Positions 38,643 through 47,547 of a stretch of DNA of 64,000 nucleotides are shown here, in pieces; positions within the stretch are counted from its first letter, which is position 1, and every line of letters begins with the position of its first letter. The position numbers were made by a program, and so were the translations under genes. Where the stretch lies: the NCBI RefSeq assembly GCF_001061665.1, contig NZ_JVSP01000014.1, positions 1 to 64,000 on the forward strand, in the 5' to 3' direction. The stretch comes from Rothia mucilaginosa. GTDB taxonomy: Bacteria > Actinomycetota > Actinomycetes > Actinomycetales > Micrococcaceae. The notes beneath the pieces were generated by a model. The model searched no databases. It saw only the letters and a program-made list of their open reading frames with translations, and was not told the origin of the DNA.

Positions 38643-39455
38643 TTACGCCTCGTGGCGCTCACGGTACATGCCCAGCGGGCCCGCATCCGCGTACGCCTGA
38701 GCGTCGTTGTAACGGTACAGGCGCGGCGGGCGGTGGCGGGTGCCCTCCACACGGCGGCCGGTGTCAATAATCGACTTCGATGCCGCAATCTGGCGGCGGA
38801 AGTTTGCCGGATCCAGGGTGCGGCCCAGAATCGCCTCGTACACCTCACGCAGCTGCGCCAGGGTGAATTCCTCGCCCAGGAAGGAGTGCGCGATACGCGA
38901 GTACTCGACCTTGTTCTGTAGGCGGTAGAGTGCGTACTCAATGATTTCGTTGTGGTCGAAGGCGAGCTCGGGCAGCTCATCCACCGGGAACCAGCGGATG
39001 TTCTCGTGCACGCGAGTGTTCGCGACCTCGGTGGCGGGAATCGACGCCCAGTACACCACGGACACCACGCGCTCGTGGTCGGCGGCGGGGGTGGGAACCG
39101 GGGCGCCGCTCAGGCGGGCGGCGCGTGCCTCGGGGGCGCGCAGAACGTCGCCGAATGCGTAGAGCTGCTCCAGGTAGCCGGGCTCCAGGTTGGTGGCACG
39201 CTTCAGGGTAAAGCCGGCCGCCTCCTCCAGGGATAGGGTCGGTTTGAGGGGGCCGCCGGGTAGCGCCCACTGGTCCTTGTAGGGCTCGCGGAGGCGGCGA
39301 ACCAGCGGTAGCCACAGGGTCGGGTGGGTTTCGTTGTCTTTGGGGCGCAGTGCCAGAATAACGGTCGAGACGGCGAGGGATACAGAGGTGTGGTCCACGT
39401 CGTTGTGCTCTTCGACGGCGACTGCGCCGGGAAGAGGCTCAGATGCGATGCTCAT
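38643..39455 (-). CDS. Nudix-type regulator, NrtR-like
   Basis: The 270-residue protein has an N-terminal Nudix fold (about 25-170) and a C-terminal winged helix (about 180-265: EEFTLAQLREVYEAILGRTLDPANFRRQI). This order is typical of NrtR, the ADP-ribose-responsive repressor of NAD genes. The Nudix box (WALPGGPLKPTLSLEEAAGFTLKRAT) lacks the full REUxEE catalytic set, as expected for a sensor rather than a hydrolase. No NAD biosynthesis gene is adjacent, so the target is unknown. Confidence 0.85.
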   Translation of the reverse strand: MSIASEPLPGAVAVEEHNDVDHTSVSLAVSTVILALRPKDNETHPTLWLPLVRRLREPYKDQWALPGGPLKPTLSLEEAAGFTLKRATNLEPGYLEQLYAFGDVLRAPEARAARLSGAPVPTPAADHERVVSVVYWASIPATEVANTRVHENIRWFPVDELPELAFDHNEIIEYALYRLQNKVEYSRIAHSFLGEEFTLAQLREVYEAILGRTLDPANFRRQIAASKSIIDTGRRVEGTRHRPPRLYRYNDAQAYADAGPLGMYRERHEA

Positions 39456-39608
39456 TCAGACCTCCTGTGCGAATGGGTATCGATAGGTGTGCATACTCTA
39501 CCCATTTTAAGGGGTTAATAGGGTAAAAATGCACGCAAGGCATCCGCTGACCCGAAAACCGGTACCATCCGCGTCGTGTCAAGGGGAAAAGTTCAGGTAC
39601 CGGACACG

Positions 39609-39660
39609 CTAAAGCGCCTCTCCTGCCTGTCCAATAGAACAGGCAGGAGAGGCGCTTTAG
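39609..39660. terminator. 22-bp perfect hairpin, convergent or bidirectional terminator
   Basis: CTAAAGCGCCTCTCCTGCCTGT (39609-39630) is the exact reverse complement of 39639-39660 around an 8-nt loop. It sits downstream of the ABM gene (minus) and upstream of the Nudix gene. The ends (CTAAAG/CTTTAG) give short T stretches in both directions. Outside it, 39456-39717 shows nothing else. Confidence 0.7.
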
Positions 39661-39717
39661 CGTCTACTTATGCAACGTCTAACTATGTAATTTTAGGGTG
39701 CATATTCGGGGTGCAGA

Positions 39718-40038
39718 CTAGTCGATCTGCAGCTCGCCCATAGCTTCCCAGTCGTCGCCGTCAATCAGGCGAGAAATAATCTTCGGGGTTGCAGTCAGCA
39801 GCGGACGCATGTCCTTCATGGCCTGCTGGAAGTGGTCAGAGTTCACGTGCGGGCCAGCTGCGTCGTCGTTGAAAGCCTCGAGCAGAACGAACTCATTCGG
39901 GTCCTCAACGCTGCGGGACCACTCGAAGAACTTGTTGCCTTCCTCGGCGCGGGTTGCCTCGGTGAAAGCGCGGGTCTTCTCGATCCACTGGTCAGCGTAT
40001 TCGGGCTTGACGGGGAACTTGACAGCAATGAAAATCAT
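39718..40038 (-). CDS. ABM-family monooxygenase (YgiN-like)
   Basis: This 106-residue single ABM ferredoxin-like domain reads MIFIAVKFPVKPEYADQWIEK, then FFEWSRSVEDPNEFVLLEAF and HVNSDHFQQAMKDM. The conserved 'H..S.HF' near residue 67 is typical of putative quinol monooxygenases and antibiotic-biosynthesis-type monooxygenases. It acts as a small cytoplasmic dimer, probably on quinones or reactive aromatics. The ribosome-binding site AAGGAGTTCC precedes the ATG. It lies between a Nudix regulator and TetR, with no clear operon partner. Confidence 0.88.
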   Translation of the reverse strand: MIFIAVKFPVKPEYADQWIEKTRAFTEATRAEEGNKFFEWSRSVEDPNEFVLLEAFNDDAAGPHVNSDHFQQAMKDMRPLLTATPKIISRLIDGDDWEAMGELQID

Positions 40039-40175
40039 TGGAACTCCTTGGTTGAAGAGCGGTTACGTACTCTTCCAGTTTAAGTCCTGGGTGCTCGCCG
40101 GCGCTGAAGAATACGGTCTGAGGCGGCGGTTTTAGCTTGTGGCTTTAACCGCTGCATCGAGCGGCTTGTGTAGAT

Positions 40176-40754
40176 TTAGTGAGCCGCAGCCTTGAGAACC
40201 TGCAGGGCGCGTTCCAGCGCCGCGCGGTCTGCCGCGATGGCTGCGGCCCTCTGTGGACTGGCGGAGTCGCCTCCGAACGCCGCGTTGTAGTACATGCCGT
40301 CACCCAGAAGCAGTACGGTGCGGGCAATCTGCTCGTCACCCAGCTCAGCGAGGACGAGGGCATGCCAGCCCTCCTGCACGCGGCTCATGGTCTGCTGGGC
40401 GAGCTCATTATTGCTCTGCGCCAGGCGGCTGAGGGCGATGAGGGCACGGTCGAAGGGGGTGTGATCCGGTGTGGAGGAATTGATGTAGTAGGCGCTTGCC
40501 CCCTCGGGTGCCTGCTCCATTGCCGCGAAGTCCTCTTTAGCCAGGGTGAGGGTGCGTTCTGCGAGCGCCTCAAGTAGCGCCTTCTTGGAGGCGAAGTGGT
40601 AGAGTAGCCCGCCCTTGGAAACCTTGGCGGCGGTGGCGACGGCGTCGAGGGTTGCGGCGCGTTCTCCCGAGCGAATCAGCAGGTCGATGTAGGTGTCGAG
40701 GATGTGTTCGCGGGAGTTGTTGGCGCGCTGTTTGCGGTGGTTGGGTGTGGTCAT
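40176..40754 (-). CDS. TetR-family repressor of the adjacent exporter
   Basis: This 192-residue regulator has an N-terminal helix-turn-helix at about 12-60 (ILDTYIDLLIRSGERAATLDAVATAAKVSKGGLLYHFASKKALLEAL) and a C-terminal ligand-binding helical domain. It is divergent from a DHA2 exporter gene. The spacer holds a perfect 9-8-9 inverted repeat (40777-40802). This is the standard arrangement of a drug-sensing repressor and its pump. Confidence 0.92.
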   Translation of the reverse strand: MTTPNHRKQRANNSREHILDTYIDLLIRSGERAATLDAVATAAKVSKGGLLYHFASKKALLEALAERTLTLAKEDFAAMEQAPEGASAYYINSSTPDHTPFDRALIALSRLAQSNNELAQQTMSRVQEGWHALVLAELGDEQIARTVLLLGDGMYYNAAFGGDSASPQRAAAIAADRAALERALQVLKAAAH

Positions 40755-40776
40755 GGGTACCAGTCTAACCGCTTGA

Positions 40777-40802
40777 AACTATACCGTCCAGTTGGTATAG
40801 TT
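40777..40802. promoter_or_regulatory. TetR operator
   Basis: AACTATACC (40777-40785) and GGTATAGTT (40794-40802) form a perfect 9-bp inverted repeat with an 8-bp spacer. It lies 22 bp upstream of the tetR start. The arms include TATA(C/G) elements that could double as -10 sequences in both directions, so bound repressor would block both promoters. Confidence 0.75.
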
Positions 40803-40951
40803 AATCTTCGTTTGTGGACCCGCCCGGCACCCTAAAACCTCCGGGTAAGCCCCGAAACCTCACTAAAAGCCCTAGTCCAAAAGATAGGCCGGGCCGATGC
40901 CGCCGCGTCCGCCGCATCAGCCGAAATCCCATAGACGCAGGAAAACAACCC

Positions 40952-42517
40952 ATGACGAATCACAATCCGCACACCACGGCTCTGCCCATTCACGCCCCCG
41001 ACCAGAAGACCAAGCGCTGGGCGGCACTCGGCGTGCTCATGCTCCCGGTGCTCCTGGTCTCCATCGACAACACGGTGCTCGCCTTCGCGGTGCCCGCAAT
41101 CGCTAAGGCGCTGAGCCCCTCCTCCGCGGAGCAGCTGTGGATCGTTGATGCCTACTCGCTGGTGCTCTCCGCCCTGCTCGTGCCCATGGGCGCTATCGGT
41201 GACCGCATCGGCCGCCGTAAGCTGCTGCTCATCGGTTCGACCGGCTTCGCTGCGATTTCTGCGCTCGCGGCGTTCGCACCCTCCGCACTGATGCTCGTGA
41301 TTGCCCGTGCCCTGCTCGGTATTTTCGGTGCGATGCTCATGCCGGCGACCCTGTCGATTATCCGCAATATCTTTGTGGATGCGACCGAGCGCCGCATCGC
41401 TATTGCCGTGTGGGCTTCGGGCTTCTCCGCCGGTGCGGCGCTGGGCCCGATTGTGGGTGGTTTCCTGCTGGAGCACTTCGACTGGGGTTCGGTGTTCCTG
41501 CTCGCTGTGCCGATTCTGATTCCTCTGCTGATTCTCGCCCCGATTATGGTTCCCGAGTCGAAGGACCCGAACCCCAGCCCGGTGGATCCGCTGAGCATCC
41601 TGCTGATTATGACCGGCATGACCGGCATTACCTTCGGTCTGACTCACACCTCCGAAACCGGGTTCGATGCGGTGGCTATCAGCACCATCCTTGCCGGCCT
41701 GTGCTTCATTGTCCTGTTCGTGCTGCGTCAGCTCAACCGCGAGAAGAACGATATTCAGCCCATGCTGGATGTGCGCCTCTTCCGCAACACCGTGTTCACC
41801 GGCGCGATTACCGCAAACCTCATCTCCATGATGGTGGACGTTGGCTTCATCTACTTCGCCTCCCAGCACCTGCAGTTGGTCTCCGGTCTGCCGCCCATGT
41901 ACGCCGGTATGCTGCTGATTCCCGGTACCCTGGCGATCATTATCGCCGGTCTGGTGATTGCGCGCGTGGCGGTGCACTTCCACCCGGCGCAGGTGGTGTC
42001 TTTCGGTCTGGCGCTCCACGCTGCCGCGTTCGCGGTGCTCGCCTTCCTGGGTGCGCACAACGACTTGGTGATTATCCTGATCTTCATTGTGCTCGGTACC
42101 GGCATCGGTATTGCGCAGACCATTTCGAACGACCTGATGCTCTCCAGCGTGCCGCCGCGTAAGGCTGGTGCGGCATCCGCGATCTCGGAGACCTCCTACG
42201 AGACAGGTACGGTGCTCGGCACCGTCATCATTGGTGGCATGCTCACCGCCGTCTACCGCGCAAATGTGGTTGTACCCGACGGCCTGGATGAGACTCTCGC
42301 CGACCACGCCCACGAAACCCTCGGCGGTGCCGTGACGGTCGCAAGCCAGGTGGGTGGCGAGCAGGCAAACCAGCTGCTCTCCTCCGCATTTGCCGCCTTC
42401 GACTCCGGCGTGGTGCTGAGCTCCGCGTTCAGCGCCGTGCTCATGGGTGTTATGGCTGTCATCAGCTACCTCATGATCCGCAAGGCTCCTCGCGAAATGA
42501 AGCCCGCAGAACACTAA
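40952..42517 (+). CDS. DHA2-family multidrug exporter (EmrB/QacA/SmvA-like)
   Basis: The 521-residue MFS protein has fourteen predicted helices. Motif A is GAIGDRIGRRKLLLIGS in the first cytoplasmic loop. The antiporter motif C region (GFSAGAALGPIVGGFLLEHFDW) and the DNTVLAFAVPAIA segment in helix 1 are characteristic of QacA/SmvA-type pumps. It exports cationic drugs and disinfectants using the proton gradient. The ATG at 40952 was chosen, preceded by CAGGAAAAC; the in-frame 46-codon upstream extension is Pro/Arg-rich and not family-like. It is controlled by the divergent TetR. Confidence 0.92.
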   Translation: MTNHNPHTTALPIHAPDQKTKRWAALGVLMLPVLLVSIDNTVLAFAVPAIAKALSPSSAEQLWIVDAYSLVLSALLVPMGAIGDRIGRRKLLLIGSTGFAAISALAAFAPSALMLVIARALLGIFGAMLMPATLSIIRNIFVDATERRIAIAVWASGFSAGAALGPIVGGFLLEHFDWGSVFLLAVPILIPLLILAPIMVPESKDPNPSPVDPLSILLIMTGMTGITFGLTHTSETGFDAVAISTILAGLCFIVLFVLRQLNREKNDIQPMLDVRLFRNTVFTGAITANLISMMVDVGFIYFASQHLQLVSGLPPMYAGMLLIPGTLAIIIAGLVIARVAVHFHPAQVVSFGLALHAAAFAVLAFLGAHNDLVIILIFIVLGTGIGIAQTISNDLMLSSVPPRKAGAASAISETSYETGTVLGTVIIGGMLTAVYRANVVVPDGLDETLADHAHETLGGAVTVASQVGGEQANQLLSSAFAAFDSGVVLSSAFSAVLMGVMAVISYLMIRKAPREMKPAEH

Positions 42518-42555
42518 ACGCAGAACACTAATATCGCCCCCGTTCGTCATGGGTC

Positions 42556-42598
42556 CGCCGCCCGCCCCGGCCTTCTTCGGAAGCCGGCGCGGGCGGCG
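42556..42598 (+). terminator. Terminator-like hairpin after the exporter
   Basis: CGCCGCCCGC (42556-42565) pairs with GCGGGCGGCG (42589-42598), with a second inner stem GGCTTCC-type pairing. There is no T tract. The remaining 42599-42806 is very GC-rich and shows no gene. Confidence 0.55.
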
Positions 42599-42806
42599 TT
42601 GCGTTACCCGGAGGTGTGCCCCGGGGGCGCCGCGTGAACCGCCGACCAGTCATGCGGATTTTCCAGCCCGCGCACAGCCGGTCACAGGTGCGGGTGGTAC
42701 GGTAGAACCCGGAAGATATTGCACCCGAGGCAACGCCCGGGCCGCGTGCGCGCGGAACCCGGGGCGACCGAAACCCCGGTACACGCGTTCAACGAGAAAG
42801 GCCGGA

Positions 42807-44120
42807 ATGGGACTCAAAGACTGGATTGCACCCTTCATCACCCTGCTGATCGGTGCCAGCACCATCTTCATCTCCTATAAGAACTATCAGGCGCAGGCGG
42901 CGGCAAAGCCCTCCGAGCTGGCGCGACTGGAACTGTGGAGCAAGCTCCTCACCGAAGCCGGCATGGAAATTAGCGCCCTGCCGCCCGCCGATGAGCTGAC
43001 CTCCGATCAGCGCGTCGTCCTGGAGAATTACCGGGTCTTCCTCAAGCGCGCCTCCCTAGAATCGAAGCTGCGTAAGGTCGGCATCGACAGCAACCGCATC
43101 TTCAGCCTGCTCATGAAGCGCGCCCACTCCTCGGTCAAGCCCACCCCCATCCAGATGGGCGACTCAATTAGCTACTACCGCCTGATTCTGCGTGCCCTGC
43201 TGTACATTTGGGTTCCGCTGGCCGTGATTTTCATCGGCGTGCCCATCATCGTGGTCACCATCGCCTACCTGATTGGCCTCTTCACGAACCACCGTGGTGA
43301 CCTGTCTGACTTTGCGCTCTCCCCGCTGGCCGTGATACTCCTCATCCTGGGCGCGGCCGCCGTGGGCGCCCTCGTCATCCTGCAGAACCGCATCATCTCG
43401 GCCATTATCGCGAACAACGTGTACTTCTACTTCTGGGATATTTACGGTTCCAAGAAGAACTCCCGCGACTCGGCCCACGCCTACAGCGAGCGCCTGGCGG
43501 CTAAAACCTACGCCGACCAGCTGTTCCTTGGCCAGCAGGAGTTCGCCCACCAGTTCCGCGAAAATATGTACATGGCGGGTATCCAGGAGATCGACGAGTA
43601 CCCGCGTGTGCTCAGCGATAGCGTGATGCTGCCGCGTAACTACCGGGTTGTTGAAACTACCGAGGGTGAGGACCGCATCGACCGCTTCGTGAACTGGGTG
43701 CGTTCCAAGATTGGCTTCGAGCGTCTGGAACCGCGCATCATCTACACGCTCGAACATAAGGACGCGCACAAGGATGAGCAGAAGGATGCACAGAAGGATT
43801 CCGCGCACGGTGAGCCGGTAGCTACCGAGCAGGGTGTTTCTGGGCAGCCCGTAGAGACTCCGGCTCAGGATAAGCAGGAGGATGCGCAGAAGGCTCAGGA
43901 GGCGCCCGCCTCGGAGGAGCCCATCGTTGCGGAGGTGCCCGTTGAAGCGCCTGCCGAGGATCCGGCTGATGCACCCACCGAGCCCGTCACCGGAAGTGCC
44001 ACCGAACCCTCCGCCGCAGCAGTTGCCGTATCCGGGGCAGACGACCCCACGGAGGCGTTCACCCGCATCTCGCACGATGCCGCCAGTGAGGAACCCGGCG
44101 CTGAGAAGCCCAAAAACTAA
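42807..44120 (+). CDS. Hypothetical membrane protein with acidic repetitive tail
   Basis: This 437-residue protein has one N-terminal helix (about 7-25), a soluble charged region (30-120), two further helices (about 130-156 and 172-195), a conserved-looking cytoplasmic region (200-315), and a long tail. The tail (about 315-437) is rich in Lys-Asp-Glu-Gln (AHKDEQKDAQKD) and then Ala/Glu/Pro. The tail repeats look like a flexible spacer. ATG 42807 follows GAGAAAGG; an in-frame upstream extension to 42549 is GC-biased and lacks a ribosome-binding site. I do not recognise the family. Confidence 0.75.
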   Translation: MGLKDWIAPFITLLIGASTIFISYKNYQAQAAAKPSELARLELWSKLLTEAGMEISALPPADELTSDQRVVLENYRVFLKRASLESKLRKVGIDSNRIFSLLMKRAHSSVKPTPIQMGDSISYYRLILRALLYIWVPLAVIFIGVPIIVVTIAYLIGLFTNHRGDLSDFALSPLAVILLILGAAAVGALVILQNRIISAIIANNVYFYFWDIYGSKKNSRDSAHAYSERLAAKTYADQLFLGQQEFAHQFRENMYMAGIQEIDEYPRVLSDSVMLPRNYRVVETTEGEDRIDRFVNWVRSKIGFERLEPRIIYTLEHKDAHKDEQKDAQKDSAHGEPVATEQGVSGQPVETPAQDKQEDAQKAQEAPASEEPIVAEVPVEAPAEDPADAPTEPVTGSATEPSAAAVAVSGADDPTEAFTRISHDAASEEPGAEKPKN

Positions 44121-44131
44121 ATAGCCCGCCC

Positions 44132-44193
44132 GGAACACAGAAAAACCCCGGAGTACAGAAAATCCCCGGAGTACAGAAAATCCCCGGAGCACC
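44132..44193 (+). repeat. 18-bp tandem repeat, about 3.5 units
   Basis: Units at 44132-44149, 44150-44167 and 44168-44185 are followed by a partial fourth unit. The middle two are identical (GGAGTACAGAAAATCCCC); the first differs at a few positions. It starts 11 bp after the membrane protein stop and ends just before the terminator at 44208. Confidence 0.9.
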
Positions 44194-44207
44194 AAATTCC
44201 GGGCATG

Positions 44208-44270
44208 AGAAAAGGGTCGCAGCCTACGAGTTCGCCGTTGAACCGTAAGCGTACGACCCTTTTCTTTATT
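44208..44270 (+). terminator. Terminator of the 42807 gene
   Basis: AGAAAAGGGTCG (44208-44219) pairs with CGACCCTTTTCT (44254-44265), followed by TTATT. The 34-nt loop contains a smaller CTACG/CGTAAG pairing. Confidence 0.75.
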
Positions 44271-44545
44271 CTCTTCGGGTGCGCGCGAAATCGGAGGTAC
44301 CGCGCGTTCCAGAAGAGCCTATCGATGCGCTCGTCGTGCATCGTACCGGCCATCTCGCCGGGTAGCCGGCGGGTGCATCACGTCTTTCGAGCCGTCCGCT
44401 ACCGCGGACGGGGGATCCGCTCCCCGGGTGAGTCCTACCCTTTCTCACCCGGGGGCGCATCGAGGGACGTTCACGGTGTCATGAACCATCCCACCGGAAC
44501 CCCACACTCAACACAGGAGTTCCGGGACCTTGACGGTATGCGTGC
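44271..44545. other. Gene-free region with one strong hairpin
   Basis: No credible gene is seen. TCCCCGGGTGAG (44421-44432) pairs with CTCACCCGGGG (44444-44454) in an 11-bp GC stem. It may terminate transcription of the alcohol dehydrogenase gene on the minus strand, although no T run follows. Confidence 0.5.
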
Positions 44546-45619
44546 CTATCGAGGCGTGGGGGCGTCCTCGCGAGCGATAACAACCTTGACCGCGTTGTGC
44601 TCGGTTGCGTGCCCGAAGACGTCGTAGGCCTCCTCGAACTGGTCGAAGGAGAAATGGTGCGTCGCCATGGCCTTGGCGTTCAGGCGACCGGAGCGGACCA
44701 TGTTCAGCAGGTTGCCGACGGTGTTGCAGTTGACCAGACCCATGTTGATGCGAACGTTAGAGATCCACATGGTGTTCAGGGGCAGCTCAACGGGCTTGCC
44801 GTGCACGCCGGCGTTAGCGATGTTGCCGTAGGGGCGAACAATCTTGGTGCAGGTTTCGAAGGTCTGCGGAACGCCCACAGCCTCAATTGCCACGTCCACG
44901 CCCAGGCCGTCGGGGGAGAGAGTCTTAATCTTCTCGATGAAGTCCGGGTCGCCCGCGTTGACCTTATCGGTTGCGCCCAGCTCCAGTGCCTTGTTCATGC
45001 GGTTGTCGTCGAAGTCGACGGTGATGACGCGACCGGCACCGCAGAGGTTAGCGGTCATGATAGCGCCCAGGCCCACCGGGCCCGCACCAATCACGGCGAC
45101 GGTATCGCCGGGCTTGGTGTTGCCGTTGAGAATACCCATCTCAAATCCGGTGGGTAGCGCGTCGGTGAGGAAGAGGACGTCCTCATCGGTCAGACCCTCC
45201 GGAACCAGGTGGACCGAGGTCTCTGCGTAGGGAACACGCACGTACTCAGCCTGGGTGCCGTCAATCATGTAACCGAAAATCCAGCCGACGCCGCCGACGG
45301 TCTGGCAGTGCGAAGGCTGGTTCGCCTTACAGTACGAGCACTTACCGCAGCTGGTCACGGCCGGAATGATGATGCGGTCGCCGACCTTCAAATCGGTTAC
45401 CGCGGAGCCCACCTCGGTGATGGTGCCGACAGCCTCGTGGCCAAGGATGCGCCCGTGCTCCACCTCGGGGCAGTCGCCCTTGAGGATGTGCAGGTCAGTA
45501 CCGCAGATGGTGGTGGTGTCCACGCGTGCGATAACGTCCGTGGGCTCGAGGATGGTGGGGTTCGGCACTTCTTCCCAGGCGCCCTTCTGGTCGGGGCCGT
45601 GGTAAACATACGCTTTCAT
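44546..45619 (-). CDS. Zinc-dependent alcohol dehydrogenase (MDR family)
   Basis: The 357-residue protein has a GroES-like catalytic domain with zinc ligands (CGTDLHILKGD, GHEAVG). A structural-zinc loop is present (CGKCSYCKANQPSHC). The NAD(P)-binding Rossmann motif is GAGPVGLGAIM. It oxidises alcohols or reduces aldehydes and resembles the class that includes formaldehyde- or threonine-type dehydrogenases. ATG 45619 is preceded by GGAGGAGTC; an ATG at 45643 is less likely. It is monocistronic. Confidence 0.92.
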   Translation of the reverse strand: MKAYVYHGPDQKGAWEEVPNPTILEPTDVIARVDTTTICGTDLHILKGDCPEVEHGRILGHEAVGTITEVGSAVTDLKVGDRIIIPAVTSCGKCSYCKANQPSHCQTVGGVGWIFGYMIDGTQAEYVRVPYAETSVHLVPEGLTDEDVLFLTDALPTGFEMGILNGNTKPGDTVAVIGAGPVGLGAIMTANLCGAGRVITVDFDDNRMNKALELGATDKVNAGDPDFIEKIKTLSPDGLGVDVAIEAVGVPQTFETCTKIVRPYGNIANAGVHGKPVELPLNTMWISNVRINMGLVNCNTVGNLLNMVRSGRLNAKAMATHHFSFDQFEEAYDVFGHATEHNAVKVVIAREDAPTPR

Positions 45620-45802
45620 GCTGACTCCTCCGTTGAAGTTCATGTAAGGGGTAGCGATGACGTTATCACTGCCTATATCAACCTATAAGAAGTGTTTGAT
45701 AGGTTGTACTTTCATTAAACAGGGAGTGTTAAATTAAGCGTCTTTATTACACGGAGTGTTCTCTTTGGTTCTTAAAGCTTAAGCATGGGGCCTCTTGAAG
45801 GC

Positions 45803-46675
45803 TTAAGCCGCTGCCTCCGAACTCTGCTTGAGCTGGGCGCGCGCTCGAGAACGAACCGCCGTAACGGCCCAGACCAGCACGAAAGCCGCCACCATCGACA
45901 GCACAATCGTGCCACCGGTCGGCAGGTTAAACGCCCAGGACAGGTACAGGCCAACAATCGAACAGATACCGCCGAATACCGGCGAGAACACCATCATCGA
46001 CCCCAGTCGACGGCACGCCAGGCGCGCTGCCGACGCGGGAATCACCAGAAGCGCCAACACCAGCACGTTACCGAGGGTCTGTAGGCCCAGCACCACGGAA
46101 ATGGTCACCAGAACGTACAGCACAATGTCCAGGGCGAGCACCGGCAGGCCCATCGCGCGGGCACTCTCGCGGTCCAGGCTGACCGTCACAATCTGCCGGT
46201 GGAACAGCCACAGCACCAGCAGAATCACGGCGCCCATGATTGCGGCGTTGGTGATGTCCTCATTCGAAACACCCACAATCGAGCCGAACAAGAAATCCTG
46301 CACCGACCCCGAATAGCCCGGCGCCAAGGAAATAATCACAATGCCCAGCGCAAAAGAGGCGGCGAAGAAAATGCCGATGACCGAATCCTCGCGCAGCCGC
46401 TGATTCTGGCTGAAAATAGCCACCAGAATAGCCGTTACCACGCCCGCGGTCAGGCCGCCCACCATCAGGTTGCCGCCCAGCACGAACGCCACCGCAAGGC
46501 CCGGGAACACCGAGTGCGCCACCGCATCGCCAATGAAGACCATGCCGCGCATCATCACATGGCAACCCACCACACCCGTCACCACCGAGGCTAGCAGCAC
46601 CGCAGCCAGGGCGCGCGGAAGGAACGCCAGGGACGGGTTGAACAGATCGGCCAGAAAATCGAGAGGAGTAATCAA
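45803..46675 (-). CDS. Anchored-repeat ABC transporter permease
   Basis: This 290-residue permease of the metal ABC-3 (ZnuB/MntB) type has eight to nine helices. Family landmarks are the GCHVMMRGMVFIGDAVAHSVFPG and LPVLALDIVLYVL segments. It overlaps the ATPase gene upstream by four bases and is last in the operon. The gene set around it matches the anchored-repeat ABC transporter families (TIGR03770 permease). The substrate is probably a divalent metal or metal complex, by homology. Confidence 0.9.
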   Translation of the reverse strand: MITPLDFLADLFNPSLAFLPRALAAVLLASVVTGVVGCHVMMRGMVFIGDAVAHSVFPGLAVAFVLGGNLMVGGLTAGVVTAILVAIFSQNQRLREDSVIGIFFAASFALGIVIISLAPGYSGSVQDFLFGSIVGVSNEDITNAAIMGAVILLVLWLFHRQIVTVSLDRESARAMGLPVLALDIVLYVLVTISVVLGLQTLGNVLVLALLVIPASAARLACRRLGSMMVFSPVFGGICSIVGLYLSWAFNLPTGGTIVLSMVAAFVLVWAVTAVRSRARAQLKQSSEAAA

Positions 46676-47547
46676 CGGGCACCCCCGGTAGAAGTAGCAG
46701 TATCAGCGTGGGCGGGGGAAGAAGCGCAGGAATCCGGCAGTTCGTGGCCGTACTCATCCAACGCACCACCGGCACAGGTGAAGCCCGTGCGGGCGTGACC
46801 CTGCGCCTCCTCAATATCGTGACCGTGCAGCCACGTGTGCAACTGCTCCAGGCTGAAGGAGGCCGCCGGGCCGTCCAAGTGAATATTGCCGCGCACGCCG
46901 CACAGGCGCGAACAGGATTCGCGCGCCGCCAGCATGTCGTGCGTGGACATCAGAATCGTGATGCCCTCGTCCGCCAGCTCGCGGTACAGACGGGTCAGCG
47001 TGGTCTGGGTGGGTGCATCCACGCCCGTGAACGGCTCGTCCAGCAGCAGCAGGGAGGGGCCGGCCGCCAGGGCGCGCGCCAAAAGAACCCTCTGGCGCTG
47101 ACCACCGGAAAGCTCCGCAATGGAAGCATCCTGCAGGTGCAGAACATCGGTACGCTCCATCGCCGAAAAGACCTGCACCCAATCCTTCTTCGCCGGGCGG
47201 CGGAAGAACCCAATCTCACGCACGCGGCCGGTCATCACCGTATCCTTGACGGTCAGCGGAAAATCCCACTGGAACTGGTGCTTCTGCGGCACGTAACCGA
47301 TGTGCGCACGCGCCGCGCGGGGCGACTCACCCAGCACCCGAACCTGCCCGGAGGCGGGGCGAATCAGGCCCAAAATGGTGCGCAGCAGCGTGGTCTTACC
47401 GGCACCGTTGGCACCAATCAGACCCGCAAACTCGCCGCGCTCCAGGGTCAGGGACAGATCCTTGAGGATGGAGCGGCGCGCGTAGCCCGCGTACAGGTTT
47501 GAAATTTCGAGGACGGGCTCAGTGCTCGCTGTTACCGACGCGCTCAC
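46672..47547 (-). CDS. Anchored-repeat ABC transporter ATP-binding protein
   Basis: This 291-residue ATPase has Walker A GANGAGKTT, Q-loop VPQKHQFQWDFP, signature LSGGQRQRV, Walker B LLLLDEPFTGVD and switch STHD. The body resembles ZnuC/MntA-type metal importers. About 50 extra C-terminal residues contain Cys and His (TGFTCAGGALDEYGHELPDSC), which could bind metal. It overlaps the surface-protein gene and the permease gene by four bases each, so translation is coupled. It corresponds to TIGR03771. Confidence 0.92.
   Translation of the reverse strand: MSASVTASTEPVLEISNLYAGYARRSILKDLSLTLERGEFAGLIGANGAGKTTLLRTILGLIRPASGQVRVLGESPRAARAHIGYVPQKHQFQWDFPLTVKDTVMTGRVREIGFFRRPAKKDWVQVFSAMERTDVLHLQDASIAELSGGQRQRVLLARALAAGPSLLLLDEPFTGVDAPTQTTLTRLYRELADEGITILMSTHDMLAARESCSRLCGVRGNIHLDGPAASFSLEQLHTWLHGHDIEEAQGHARTGFTCAGGALDEYGHELPDSCASSPAHADTATSTGGAR

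Noticed and set aside
40832-42550. A 572-codon minus-strand frame opposite the DHA2 exporter
   Set aside because: His/Gln/Asn/Arg-biased shadow with no ribosome-binding site; the transporter frame is unambiguous.
42549-42806. N-terminal extension of the 42807 membrane protein
   Set aside because: It runs through a GC-rich hairpin and lacks a ribosome-binding site; ATG 42807 has GAGAAAGG upstream.
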